Shown: piece after piece, positions 7,786 to 16,361 of the stretch | Numbering within the stretch: the stretch's first letter is position 1 | Layout: every line of letters begins with the position of its first letter | Assembly (NCBI GenBank): GCA_004557385.1 | Contig: SFEA01000034.1 | Coordinates: forward strand, 1 to 26,602 | Direction of reading: 5' to 3' | Length of the DNA stretch: 26,602 nt | Source of the DNA: Bacteroidales bacterium | Lineage (GTDB): Bacteria; Bacteroidota; Bacteroidia; Bacteroidales; Muribaculaceae | Notes under the pieces: model-generated | Told to the model about the DNA's origin: nothing | Database searches by the model: none | The model's input: the letters and a program-made list of their open reading frames with translations, nothing else | Made by a program: the position numbers and the translations under genes

Positions 7786-7885
7786 TTGCTTTATCAAATA
7801 AAATTATTTTGTTGATGTAGAAATTATTCGTTTTCAATAACTTGCAAGAGTTGGTTGTGCAAAGCCATAGGGTGGATGCCGGTTG

Positions 7886-8701
7886 TCAGTTCTTAACGTG
7901 CTTCGACGCGATTTTGAAGATGTTGTCGGCTTCGTGACGGTTGTTGCTCTCCGGGAAGTCGTTGATGAAACTGTAGTATTCGTCAATCACGTCGCGGAAT
8001 CGATCTTCTTTTCGTTCGTCGGTCGATTGCAACGCTTCTTGATAACGGCTTTTGAGCACCAGCATTTCCAGCTGTTCCTTATATTTGCTGTAAGGATAGT
8101 CCTTTAGGGCATTCTTTGCCACAATCACAGCGCTTTGATAGTTGTTGCCCATGTAAGTGCCAAGATTGTAGTAGAGTGTGGCGTTTTCGAGTTCTTTGAG
8201 CACCAGTTTGTCTTGCAATTCAAAGATGGCGTTTTGAGCAATCGACACCTTGTCGCTTTTAGGGAAGTAGTCGAGGAAGTTTTGCAGTTCCTGAATTGCT
8301 TTCACGGTGCCGCTTTGGTCGAGCTGAGTTTCGGGAGAGTCGAGGTAGTAGCCATATCCGCAATAAAAGCGAGCCAATTCGGCGAATTGTCCTTTAGGAT
8401 AGTGCTGATAGTAGGTCTTGAAATATGAGCCTGAGGTCATATAGTCCTTGTTCTCATAGTAGCTCATGGCAAGCAGGTAGAGCGATTCCTCGGCTTTATC
8501 GGTGCCTTTAAACACAGTGACGATGTCCTCAAGTATGGTGTATGCCTGAGTGTATTTGCCCTTCTCAAAAGCTTCCTTTGCGTAGGTGTATTTGTAGTTA
8601 TAGTCCGAGCTCTTGAGAACGCGGTTGTATTCGCCACACGAGGTGAACACGACAGCCAATGCAATTAGTGCTATGTATGTGGTAATTTGTTTTCTCATCA
8701 T
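7886..8701 (-). CDS. bamD: Outer-membrane assembly lipoprotein BamD
   Basis: BamD is part of the BAM complex that inserts beta-barrel proteins into the outer membrane. The 271-residue product has a lipoprotein signal peptide (MMRKQITTYIALIALAVVFT) ending in the lipobox FTSC-G, so the Cys is the lipidated N-terminus. Tetratricopeptide-like repeats follow through most of the protein (AKEAFEKGKYTQAYTILEDI; YLLAMSYYENKDYMTSGSYF). The start is one of two adjacent ATG codons at 8696-8701; a TTG three codons further up is unlikely. A good promoter is present at 8728-8758. The gene is followed by rpoZ and is divergent from GH95. Confidence 0.92.
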   Translation of the reverse strand: MMRKQITTYIALIALAVVFTSCGEYNRVLKSSDYNYKYTYAKEAFEKGKYTQAYTILEDIVTVFKGTDKAEESLYLLAMSYYENKDYMTSGSYFKTYYQHYPKGQFAELARFYCGYGYYLDSPETQLDQSGTVKAIQELQNFLDYFPKSDKVSIAQNAIFELQDKLVLKELENATLYYNLGTYMGNNYQSAVIVAKNALKDYPYSKYKEQLEMLVLKSRYQEALQSTDERKEDRFRDVIDEYYSFINDFPESNNRHEADNIFKIASKHVKN

Positions 8702-8727
8702 TTTGTACAAAATACTCGTTTAGCGTG

Positions 8728-8758
8728 CAAATTTACGAAATTCCCCGTAATTTGCAAA
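8728..8758 (-). promoter_or_regulatory. Promoter of bamD-rpoZ
   Basis: The minus strand carries TAAATTTG (8735-8728), a perfect TAnnTTTG -7 element. TTTG (8758-8755) lies 19 nt upstream as the -33 element. Transcription would start near 8721, about 20 nt before the bamD start codon. Confidence 0.8.
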
Positions 8759-8902
8759 GCGTTTGTTTCACAAAACGATTAATGATTATTAAATTCTGAT
8801 AAAAAATCGCTTTGATGGTATATAGAGAGGTTGTATTATGAATATTTTACATTTCCTCTGGAAGGTTTCATCGCTGTGCTGAGTGAATAGTGAGCGCAAA
8901 AA

Positions 8903-8934
8903 TTTGTATAATTGCAATTATATTGCTTAATTTG
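8903..8934 (+). promoter_or_regulatory. GH95 promoter with a palindrome between its elements
   Basis: TTTG (8903-8906), a 20-nt spacer and TTAATTTG (8927-8934, one mismatch to TAnnTTTG) make a likely promoter for the fucosidase gene. The spacer contains TATAATTGCAATTATA (8907-8922), a perfect 16-bp palindrome that could be a repressor operator. The remainder of 8759-8976 is AT-rich with no gene. Confidence 0.6.
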
Positions 8935-8976
8935 TAAGAAAATCATAGATAACTAAACCGAAATTATTGTAATAAT

Positions 8977-11454
8977 ATGATGAAAACGATTCGAATGGCG
9001 TGGCTGTGTGCAGTTGCTTGCTTGTGCGCTATGTCGGCAAAAGCCGTGAATGCCGAGCTGAAGCTGTTCTACGACAAGCCAGCCACGGTGTGGGAGGAGG
9101 CGTTGCCATTGGGCAATGGCTTTATAGGGGCCATGATGTATGGCGGAGTTGATGTGGAATTGATACGCCTTAACGAGTGCACGTTGTGGTCGGGAGTGCC
9201 GGTGCAAGATGGCGTGAACGCCGATTCGTATAAATATCTGCCGCAGGTGCGCAAGGCGTTGGCAAAAAATGATTATGCCGAGGCCGACCGTTTAACTCGC
9301 AAGATGCAGGGCTATTTTTCGCAAAGTTATCTGCCACTTGGCGACCTGCGCATCGACCAGAAATTGCCGAGTGCAGGCGATGTAAGAAACTATCGACGCG
9401 AGCTTAGTCTGCAAGATGCCACGGCAACGGTGCAATTTGAGAAGGCTGGTGTGAAATACACTCGCACGGCGTTTGTCTCAGCCCCCGACAGTGTGATGGC
9501 TATTCGTTTCGAAGCCAGCAAGCCCGGTGCGCTCAATCTCACCATTGGCATGGAAAGCCAGCTGAAATTCACTGCCAGTGCCGTTGGCGCCGAGTGTGAG
9601 ATGCACGGCGATGCTCCGGCATGGCTCGACCCGGTATATTACAATAAAGAAGGACGCAACCCCTCTCGCGACACCGCCTATGGCCACAAGGGCATGCGTT
9701 GGCAGGCTGTGCTGAAGGTGGAGAATCAAGGTGGCGAGGTGAAACCTCAAGGCAACGAACTCAAGGTTGCCGGTGCCGATGTGGTGGTGATTTACCTTTC
9801 GGCAGCAACAAGTTTCAACGGTCCGTTCCGTTTCCCCGACACTGAGGGCAAAGATGAAAAAGCCATCAATCGAAGCCGACTCAATGCTGTGAACATGGCT
9901 CGCTACGCCGATGTGCACCAAGCACATAAGGATGAATTTGGAAAATATTTCAATCGTGTGGAATTGAATCTTGAGCGCGGTGCCGATGCCGAGAAGCTTG
10001 CAAAACTCACCACCGACGAGCGCCTGCGCCGCTTCACCAAAGGCTCGGTAGACACTCAGCTTGAGGAAACGTATTATCAGTTCGGACGCTATTTGCTCAT
10101 CTCGTGCTCGCGTCCAGGTGGCATCGCTGCCAATCTGCAAGGCATTTGGAATAAGGAATATCGTGCCCCGTGGAGCTCAAACTACACCACCAACATCAAC
10201 ACCGAGATGAACTATTGGCTGGTGGAGAGCACCAACTTGAGTGAAATGCACGAACCGATGTTGAAATGGGTGGAAAATCTGTCGAAGGTGGGCGAACGTG
10301 TGGCATGGGAATATTATCGTGCTCATGGTTGGGTGACTCACCAGAATAGCGACATCTGGTGCCTTGCCAATGCTGTTGGAAACTGCGGCGACGGCGACCC
10401 TGTGTGGGCTAACTGGTATGCAGCCAGCGGATGGCTCAGCCAAGACCTGTGGGAACGCTATGCTTTCACCCTCGACAAGAAGTTCCTTGCCGAGCATGCT
10501 TATCCGGTGATGAAACTTGCCGCCGACTTCTTCTGCGACTGGTTGTTTGAAAAAGACGGTTATCTGGTTACTGCACCGTCTACGTCGCCCGAAAACAAGT
10601 TTGTGCTCGACGGCAAATATTACTCGGTTACCGAGGGGTGCACTATGGACTATGCCATCATTCGCGACCTGTTCAACAACGTGATAGAGGCTTCAACCAT
10701 ACTCAACAAAGACAAGAAATATGCCCGGAAGCTGCGCAAGATGCTTGCCAAACTGCCACCCTACAAGGTGGGCAGCGAGGGTCAGTTGCTTGAGTGGAAC
10801 AAGGAATTTGCCGAGAGCGAACGCCAGCATCGTCACCTCTCTCACCTCTACGGGCTGCATCCCGGCCATTCCATCTCGCCACTAACCACGCCCGAACTTG
10901 CCAAGGCTGCCGACGTCACTCTCACGCTGCGCGGCGATGGTGGAACGGGTTGGAGCAAGGCTTGGAAGATAAACTTTGCCGCTCGTTTGCTCGACGGCAA
11001 CCATGCCTATAAGATGTTCCGCGAGATTATGCATTACTTCGACCCACATGGCGGTTCGTGGAGCGGAGGAACCTATCCTAACATGTTCGACGCTCATCCG
11101 CCGTTCCAAATCGATGGCAACTTCGGTGCCACCGCCGGAGCAACCGAGATGCTGTTGCAAAGCCAGCTTGGCGAAATTCACCTGTTGCCTGCTTTGCCCG
11201 ATGCTTGGCGCACAGGCGAAGTGCGTGGCTTGAAGGCTCGAGGCGGCTACGAAGTGGACATCAAATGGAACAATAAGCAATTAAGCAGTGCCACCATCAA
11301 GACTAAATGCGCCGGCGAATGTGTGATTAGAACATTGTTGCCTTTGCAAATTAACGACGTGAAAGCGGTTACTACACGCGACGGACGCTATTACATCACT
11401 AAATTCGTGGCTAAAGAAAACGCCACTTATGAGGTGACACCGGTGTTTATGTAA
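8977..11454 (+). CDS. Glycoside hydrolase family 95 (alpha-L-fucosidase type), secreted
   Basis: GH95 enzymes remove terminal alpha-1,2-linked L-fucose (some remove L-galactose) from host glycans or plant polymers by an inverting mechanism. The 825-residue product has a signal peptide (MMKTIRMAWLCAVACLCAMS, cleavage near AKA-VNA). The N-terminal beta domain starts with LFYDKPATVWEEALPLGNGF and IRLNECTLWSGVP. The (alpha/alpha)6 catalytic domain spans about residues 290-720. Family catalytic residues have counterparts in the N-x-N of TTNINTEMNYW (Asn406, Asn408), Glu539 in STSPENKF and Asp713 in QIDGNFGATAG. The length and domains are complete. It appears to be a single-gene unit with its own promoter. 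No SusC/SusD pair is in view, so it is not a visible polysaccharide utilisation locus. Fucose versus galactose specificity cannot be told. Confidence 0.9.
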   Translation: MMKTIRMAWLCAVACLCAMSAKAVNAELKLFYDKPATVWEEALPLGNGFIGAMMYGGVDVELIRLNECTLWSGVPVQDGVNADSYKYLPQVRKALAKNDYAEADRLTRKMQGYFSQSYLPLGDLRIDQKLPSAGDVRNYRRELSLQDATATVQFEKAGVKYTRTAFVSAPDSVMAIRFEASKPGALNLTIGMESQLKFTASAVGAECEMHGDAPAWLDPVYYNKEGRNPSRDTAYGHKGMRWQAVLKVENQGGEVKPQGNELKVAGADVVVIYLSAATSFNGPFRFPDTEGKDEKAINRSRLNAVNMARYADVHQAHKDEFGKYFNRVELNLERGADAEKLAKLTTDERLRRFTKGSVDTQLEETYYQFGRYLLISCSRPGGIAANLQGIWNKEYRAPWSSNYTTNINTEMNYWLVESTNLSEMHEPMLKWVENLSKVGERVAWEYYRAHGWVTHQNSDIWCLANAVGNCGDGDPVWANWYAASGWLSQDLWERYAFTLDKKFLAEHAYPVMKLAADFFCDWLFEKDGYLVTAPSTSPENKFVLDGKYYSVTEGCTMDYAIIRDLFNNVIEASTILNKDKKYARKLRKMLAKLPPYKVGSEGQLLEWNKEFAESERQHRHLSHLYGLHPGHSISPLTTPELAKAADVTLTLRGDGGTGWSKAWKINFAARLLDGNHAYKMFREIMHYFDPHGGSWSGGTYPNMFDAHPPFQIDGNFGATAGATEMLLQSQLGEIHLLPALPDAWRTGEVRGLKARGGYEVDIKWNNKQLSSATIKTKCAGECVIRTLLPLQINDVKAVTTRDGRYYITKFVAKENATYEVTPVFM

Positions 11455-11462
11455 TTGAGTAT

Positions 11463-11542
11463 TGAAATATCGCCAATTGCTTGCAATACGACATGAAAAT
11501 GTGATTTTTAGTTGAATGGTTGAAGTGTTTGGCGATATTTCA
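11463..11542. repeat. 14-bp perfect inverted repeat upstream of the transglutaminase operon
   Basis: TGAAATATCGCCAA (11463-11476) and TTGGCGATATTTCA (11529-11542) are exact reverse complements separated by 52 nt. The right arm ends 1 nt before the -7 element TATCTTTG. The intervening DNA contains a weak ACAT-GAAA-ATGT hairpin followed by GATTTTTAG. The pair could be a regulator site or a long-range hairpin ending the GH95 transcript. Confidence 0.7.
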
Positions 11543-11543
11543 T

Positions 11544-11551
11544 TATCTTTG
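11544..11551 (+). promoter_or_regulatory. -7 element of the murein-peptide operon
   Basis: TATCTTTG is an exact TAnnTTTG match. A GTTG at 11519-11522, 21 nt upstream, is the best -33 candidate, so the upstream half is weak. The leader to the ATG at 11668 would be about 110 nt, with no recognisable riboswitch. Confidence 0.55.
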
Positions 11552-11667
11552 CGTAGAAGAAGGTGGCAATTAATTCACAAAAAAAGATGCAGCAAAGTGA
11601 GCTGTGCTTGAAATACTGAATGACACTTGATTTGTTCATAATAGGAAATATTGTAAATGTTAATAAG

Positions 11668-13086
11668 ATGAAAAGGAAGATTTTATTGGCTTCGGCTTTG
11701 TGTGTATCGGCATTGTCAGCCGGTGCACAGTCGTGGCTTGGCGATGTGAACCAGATGATTGACGAAGGCGCGTTTGCCAAAGCGCAGGTTGTGCTTGATG
11801 GACTGCTACAGTCGGAAAAAGACGCAAATAAAATCCGTATCGATTCGTTGCAGCAAATCATGCAGCGCACGCGTCGCGACTTCAGCATCAACCCTGCTGT
11901 GGGCAGACTGCGCATTGAGGATGTTGTAGGCCGCCCGGTGACCGATGCCGAGATTGAGCGGTGGAAGCTCGACAAGTACATTGAATATCGAATGATTGAC
12001 GGACAGGAATGGTGGTTTCGTCGCGGCATCAGCAATTTCCGGCTGCTCAACCGCGAGCTGTTTGCCGTGGCTAATGAAAAGTCGCGTCACGCCGACTATG
12101 CCACAACCGAGAAGCATTACGCCCAGGCGATGCTCACCAAAGCCGACCGTAATGGCACCCGCAACTGGCACCATACCAACATCACCATGAGCATTGATGT
12201 GGACGCTGATGCAGTGCCCGCCGGCGAAACGCTGCGTGTGTGGATGCCGCTGCCTTACGAAAACCTTCGTCAGCGCAACGTCACGCTCGTTAAGTCGTCG
12301 CATCCGGCTACACTGTCGCAGGGCAGTGTACACCACACTGTGTATATGGAGGCAAAAGCCGAGGCTGGCAAGAAAACTCATTTTGAAATTAACTACACCT
12401 ACGACGTGGGCGAACGCCACATTCCGCAAAGCACTATGCTCAAGCGCTTGAAGCCTTACGACAAGCAATCGGCAACCTATAAACGCTACACAGCATCGGA
12501 GTTTCCTCATCAGGTGGTGACACCGCAGATGCAAATTCTTGCCAAAACCATCGTGGGTACCGAAACCAATCCTGTGCTGCAAGCATCGAAGATTTACGAT
12601 TGGATTGCAGGCAACTTTGAGTGGGCAGGCGCACGCGAATACAGCACCATCCCCAACATTCCGGAATATGTGCTGCACATACAGCATGGCGATTGCGGAC
12701 AGGTGGCGCTGCTCTACATCACATTGTGCCGCAGCATAGGCATCCCGGCGCGATGGGAAAGCGGCTGGATGCTGCACCCGGGCGAGGTAAACCTGCACGA
12801 CTGGGCTGAAACCTATTTCGAGGGCATTGGATGGGTGCCTACCGACCCTTCGTTTGGTCGCGGCACTCGCACCGAAGCACTTGCCGACTACTATAAGTCG
12901 GGACTCGACGTCTACCGTATGGCTGCCAACGAAGGCGTTTGCGGCGACTTCTCACCAAAGAAGACCTTTGTGCGAAGCGAAACCGTGGATTCGCAAGCCG
13001 GCGAGGTGGAATGGCGTGGCGGCAACCTGGAATACAGCCAGTGGAATTATCATTTGAAGATAAACAGTATGGAACCGATAAAATAA
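11668..13086 (+). CDS. Secreted transglutaminase-like cysteine peptidase
   Basis: The 472-residue product starts MKRKILLASALCVSALSAGA with cleavage near AGAQ, so it is exported. Sixteen further codons are open upstream, but the signal peptide fixes the start at 11668. The C-terminal half is a transglutaminase-like fold with a Cys-His-Asp triad: Cys343 in IQHGDCGQVALLY, His377 in NLHDWAETYF and Asp393 in WVPTDPSFG. Such bacterial proteins are mostly peptidases or amidases rather than cross-linkers. Its position just before NlpC/P60 (14 nt) and a dipeptide epimerase suggests work on cell-wall peptides, which is an inference from context. The N-terminal third is not recognised. Confidence 0.85.
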   Translation: MKRKILLASALCVSALSAGAQSWLGDVNQMIDEGAFAKAQVVLDGLLQSEKDANKIRIDSLQQIMQRTRRDFSINPAVGRLRIEDVVGRPVTDAEIERWKLDKYIEYRMIDGQEWWFRRGISNFRLLNRELFAVANEKSRHADYATTEKHYAQAMLTKADRNGTRNWHHTNITMSIDVDADAVPAGETLRVWMPLPYENLRQRNVTLVKSSHPATLSQGSVHHTVYMEAKAEAGKKTHFEINYTYDVGERHIPQSTMLKRLKPYDKQSATYKRYTASEFPHQVVTPQMQILAKTIVGTETNPVLQASKIYDWIAGNFEWAGAREYSTIPNIPEYVLHIQHGDCGQVALLYITLCRSIGIPARWESGWMLHPGEVNLHDWAETYFEGIGWVPTDPSFGRGTRTEALADYYKSGLDVYRMAANEGVCGDFSPKKTFVRSETVDSQAGEVEWRGGNLEYSQWNYHLKINSMEPIK

Positions 13087-13100
13087 CATAATAGACAGAT

Positions 13101-14240
13101 ATGAAAAAATTAAGTATTATTGTTTTTTTGATGGCAATATCAATCAACATAATGTGTGCACAAAACGTGGGCGAACTGCTCGCCGGACTGAAGAAAGAGA
13201 TTGCGCCCGATGGCAGAACAGCGATATGGGACGTGAACACCACCATGCAGAACGGCGTTGTTACGCTCTATGGCAAGGTGGACAGCAATCGGCTGAACAC
13301 AGCCATTGAAAAGGCGCTGAACGATGCAGGAGTGAAGTTTAACAACAATTTGATTGTGCTTGAAAATATGCCTGAAAAGCCGTGGGCATTGGTGAAACTG
13401 TCGGTGGCTTCGCTGCGCACTGCCGGCAAACATTCTGCCGAGATGGCTACACAGGGCATCATGGGAATGCCGTTGCAGGTGCTCGACCGCGACGGCGACT
13501 GGTATCGCGTGCGCATGCCCGACGATTATATTGCATTTGTGCCCGGCAATTCGCTTGCGCGCATCGACGCTGCCCGCCTCAATGAATGGAAATCGGCTAA
13601 GCGCTACATTGTCACCGTATATCAAACCCGTTTGGTGAGCGAACCTGCAGGCGACCAGACCGTGAGCGACCTGGTGATGGGCAACATACTTGAATATCGC
13701 GGCACCGCAAACAAGGGAAAATGGATTAAACTCGCCACACCCGACGGTCGCGAGGGATATGTCGAAGCAAAGGAATTGCAAGAGTTTGCCGAATGGGCTG
13801 AACAAGACTTCGATGCAGCTAAAATCGAAGCCACTGCACACCGCATGATGGGCTCGGGCTATCTGTGGGGCGGCACATCTACCAAGCTTACCGACTGCTC
13901 GGGATTGGCTAAGGTGAGCTATTTCTCAAATGGCATTATCTTGCAGCGCGACGCATCGCAGCAAGCGCTCACCGGCGAAATCATTAAGGCTGATGAATGG
14001 AAGTCGGCTCAAACCGGCGATTTGCTGTTTTTTGGCACTGCTTCGGGACGCGTGACCCACGTTGCCATTTATTTGCGCGACGGAAAATACATTCACTGCT
14101 CAGGTCAGGTGAAAATCAATAGCGTGAACCCCGACGACGACGATTATCTCACCACGCCGTTCCTGTCAATCAGCCGCATCAACGGCAAAGTGGGCTCGAA
14201 AGGCATTGTGGCTGTGAGAAATCATCCGTGGTATTTTTGA
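13101..14240 (+). CDS. Secreted NlpC/P60 endopeptidase with SH3-like domains
   Basis: The 379-residue protein has a signal peptide (MKKLSIIVFLMAISINIMCA, then QNVG). An N-terminal region and two SH3-like segments (about residues 115-160 and 175-230) precede the NlpC/P60 domain. The likely catalytic triad is Cys266 in LTDCSGLAKV, His320 in THVAIYL and His332 in YIHCSG. This architecture matches Bacteroides gamma-D-glutamyl-L-diamino acid endopeptidases, which cut muropeptides between D-Glu and diaminopimelate and release L-Ala-D-Glu. The next gene encodes an epimerase for exactly that dipeptide, which supports the assignment. It follows the transglutaminase-like gene by 14 nt. Confidence 0.9.
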   Translation: MKKLSIIVFLMAISINIMCAQNVGELLAGLKKEIAPDGRTAIWDVNTTMQNGVVTLYGKVDSNRLNTAIEKALNDAGVKFNNNLIVLENMPEKPWALVKLSVASLRTAGKHSAEMATQGIMGMPLQVLDRDGDWYRVRMPDDYIAFVPGNSLARIDAARLNEWKSAKRYIVTVYQTRLVSEPAGDQTVSDLVMGNILEYRGTANKGKWIKLATPDGREGYVEAKELQEFAEWAEQDFDAAKIEATAHRMMGSGYLWGGTSTKLTDCSGLAKVSYFSNGIILQRDASQQALTGEIIKADEWKSAQTGDLLFFGTASGRVTHVAIYLRDGKYIHCSGQVKINSVNPDDDDYLTTPFLSISRINGKVGSKGIVAVRNHPWYF

Positions 14241-14279
14241 ATTTCCGAATTAATAAACCTACAAAAAACTATATAAGAT

Positions 14280-15428
14280 ATGGACAGAAGAAAATTTTTG
14301 GTGGGAGCCGGCTTGGGTATCATAGCCGCTTCGGCACCGATTTCGATTTCGGCTTTTGGCGCTCCAACAAAGAAAACCACTAAATCGGGACGCCTGAAAC
14401 TGTCGTTCACACCATTCGAACTGAAATTGCGCCATGCATTCAACCTTGCCAAGTCGAGCCGCACCTCCACTCCGGGTGTGCAGGTGAAACTTGAATACGA
14501 AGGCGTTGTAGGCTACGGCGAAGCATCGATGCCGCCGTATCTGGGCGAGAGCATTGCCAGCGTCACTAAGTTTCTTTCGAAACTCGACCTGAGTCAATTC
14601 AACGACCCGTTTAAGATGGAAGAAATATTGGCTTACGTTGATGGCGTGGAAGCCGAGAATCGCTCGGCAAAAGCATCGGTCGACATTGCTTTGCACGACC
14701 TTGTGGGCAAACTCATCGGGCAGCCTTGGTATAAGATTTGGGGCTTGTCGCTCGACAAGATTCCGCAATCGTCGTTCACAATCGGCATCGACACCCCCGA
14801 GGTGGTGAAGCAGAAAATCAAGGAAGCCGACGACTATAAGGTGATTAAAATCAAACTCGGACTGGACAACGACAAAGAGATGGTCGACATCATTCGCCAA
14901 TGCACCGACCGCCCAATCTGCGTCGACGCCAACCGCGGTTGGAAAACGAAAGAACAGGCACTTGAAATGTGCGAATATCTTGCCGACAAAAACTGCCTCT
15001 TTGTTGAGCAACCCATGATGGAGGACAAACTCGACGACACAGCTTGGATTCGCGAGCGCAGCCCGCTGCCTATTATCGCCGATGAGGTGTTCCACCGCTT
15101 GCCCGACATCGTTAAGCTGAAGGACTACTACGATGGCATCAACATCAAACTGATGAAGAGCACCGGCATGAGCGAAGCCTACAAGATGATTACGCTGGCG
15201 CGCGCCTTTGGCATGAAGATTATGTGCGGATGTATGACCGAAACATCGTGCGCCATTGCCGCAGCTGCACAGTTGAGTCCGCTCATCGATTGGGCAGACC
15301 TCGACGGCAACGTGCTCATCGCCCAAGATGTTTTCGACGGCGTGAAGGTGATTGACGGCCGCGTAACCCCAAGCGACAAGCCCGGCATCGGCGTCACCCC
15401 AATCAAGGGCCTCTATCCCGAATTCTAA
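14280..15428 (+). CDS. L-Ala-D/L-Glu (dipeptide) epimerase with Tat-like signal
   Basis: This enolase-superfamily enzyme (382 residues) epimerises L-Ala-D-Glu to L-Ala-L-Glu so that murein peptides can be used as ordinary dipeptides. The active site is complete: Lys190-x-Lys192 in VIKIKLG, metal ligands Asp216 (CVDANRGW), Glu243 (FVEQPM) and Asp268 (IIADEVF), and Lys290 in INIKLMKSTG. The N-terminus MDRRKFLVGAGLGIIAASAP resembles a twin-arginine signal, so the enzyme may be exported, unlike the cytoplasmic E. coli and Bacillus relatives. It follows NlpC/P60 by 39 nt and precedes a strong terminator. Substrate identity rests on motifs and context; other dipeptides are possible. Confidence 0.88.
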   Translation: MDRRKFLVGAGLGIIAASAPISISAFGAPTKKTTKSGRLKLSFTPFELKLRHAFNLAKSSRTSTPGVQVKLEYEGVVGYGEASMPPYLGESIASVTKFLSKLDLSQFNDPFKMEEILAYVDGVEAENRSAKASVDIALHDLVGKLIGQPWYKIWGLSLDKIPQSSFTIGIDTPEVVKQKIKEADDYKVIKIKLGLDNDKEMVDIIRQCTDRPICVDANRGWKTKEQALEMCEYLADKNCLFVEQPMMEDKLDDTAWIRERSPLPIIADEVFHRLPDIVKLKDYYDGINIKLMKSTGMSEAYKMITLARAFGMKIMCGCMTETSCAIAAAAQLSPLIDWADLDGNVLIAQDVFDGVKVIDGRVTPSDKPGIGVTPIKGLYPEF

Positions 15429-15450
15429 TTCTAATTGATAGAATAAACTT

Positions 15451-15484
15451 AATAGCCCCGACAGCGATTGCCGTCGGGGCTATT
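15451..15484. terminator. Bidirectional terminator between the epimerase and lpxA
   Basis: AATAGCCCCGAC (15451-15462) pairs perfectly with GTCGGGGCTATT (15473-15484) around a 10-nt loop. TTAG follows on the plus side and AAGTTTATTC on the minus side. The genes on both sides converge here, so it can end both transcripts. The T run is stronger on the plus strand. Confidence 0.85.
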
Positions 15485-15533
15485 TTAGTAACATATAATA
15501 ATCTATTATATACTTGCGTAATCTTGCCGAAAA

Positions 15534-16313
15534 TTAGTTTACGGCGCGAACGATGCCACGGGTGGAGTTGCGAACAAACTCAACAATGAGGTCGCGCTCG
15601 GGGCTCGATTGGGTTTCGTCTTCAATCTTGTTGAGGGCGTCGGTGTTGTTGAGGTCGGAGAAATAGATGTAGCGGTAGGTTTCTTGAATTCTGCCGAGTT
15701 GTTCGGGAGTGAAGCCGCGACGGCGCAAGCCCACCACATTGATGCCGATGTAGGAAATCGGTTCGCGACCCACCATCGCGTAAGGAGGTATGTCTTTGTT
15801 GACGTGCGAGCCACCTTGCAGCATGATGTGTTGTCCGATGTGAGTGAACTGATGCACGAGCGTGCCGCCGCCAATCACTGCATAGTCTTCAATTTCCACT
15901 TCGCCGGCAATCTGGCAAGCGTTCGACATGATGATGTTGTTGTGCAGCAGGCAGTCGTGAGCCACGTGGCAGTATGCCATGATAAGGCAGTTGTCGCCAA
16001 TCACGGTTTTGCCTTTCGAAGCAGTGCCTCGGTTGATGGTTGCAAACTCGCGGATTACGGTGTTGTTGCCGATGATTGCGTAGGTTTTTTCGCCGCGGAA
16101 CTTGAGGTCCTGAGGCAGTCCGCCAATCACGGCGCCGGAGTGGATTCGGCAATTTTTGCCAATGCGCGAACCGTTGAGAATCACGGCTCCGCTTTGTATT
16201 TCAGTACCTTCGCCTATTTCAACATCAGCCTCGATGGTGACAAACGGACCAATAATCACGTTTTCTGCAATTTTAGCATCGGGATGGATGCAAGACAGGT
16301 TGCGATTTTCCAT
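15534..16313 (-). CDS. lpxA: UDP-N-acetylglucosamine O-acyltransferase LpxA
   Basis: LpxA carries out the first step of lipid A synthesis, placing a 3-hydroxyacyl chain on the 3-OH of UDP-GlcNAc from acyl-ACP. At 259 residues it has the normal length. Left-handed beta-helix hexapeptide repeats run through the first 190 residues (GPFVTIEADVEIGEGTEIQ). The catalytic His is in MAYCHVAHDCLLHN, and GGLPQDLKF and the C-terminal helical part (GLRRRGFTPEQLGRI) are typical. It is the last gene of the lpxD, lpxC-fabZ, lpxA group, 48 nt after lpxC-fabZ. Confidence 0.96.
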   Translation of the reverse strand: MENRNLSCIHPDAKIAENVIIGPFVTIEADVEIGEGTEIQSGAVILNGSRIGKNCRIHSGAVIGGLPQDLKFRGEKTYAIIGNNTVIREFATINRGTASKGKTVIGDNCLIMAYCHVAHDCLLHNNIIMSNACQIAGEVEIEDYAVIGGGTLVHQFTHIGQHIMLQGGSHVNKDIPPYAMVGREPISYIGINVVGLRRRGFTPEQLGRIQETYRYIYFSDLNNTDALNKIEDETQSSPERDLIVEFVRNSTRGIVRAVN

Positions 16314-16361
16314 TATCAGTAAATTGTTTGTGAATAATGTTTCGTATATTTGGTTATTAAA

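Noticed and set aside
7824..7868. A 14-codon ORF (MALHNQLLQVIENE) between bamD and rpoZ
   Set aside because: It is too short, has no family or coding bias to support it, and lies in an ordinary operon gap.
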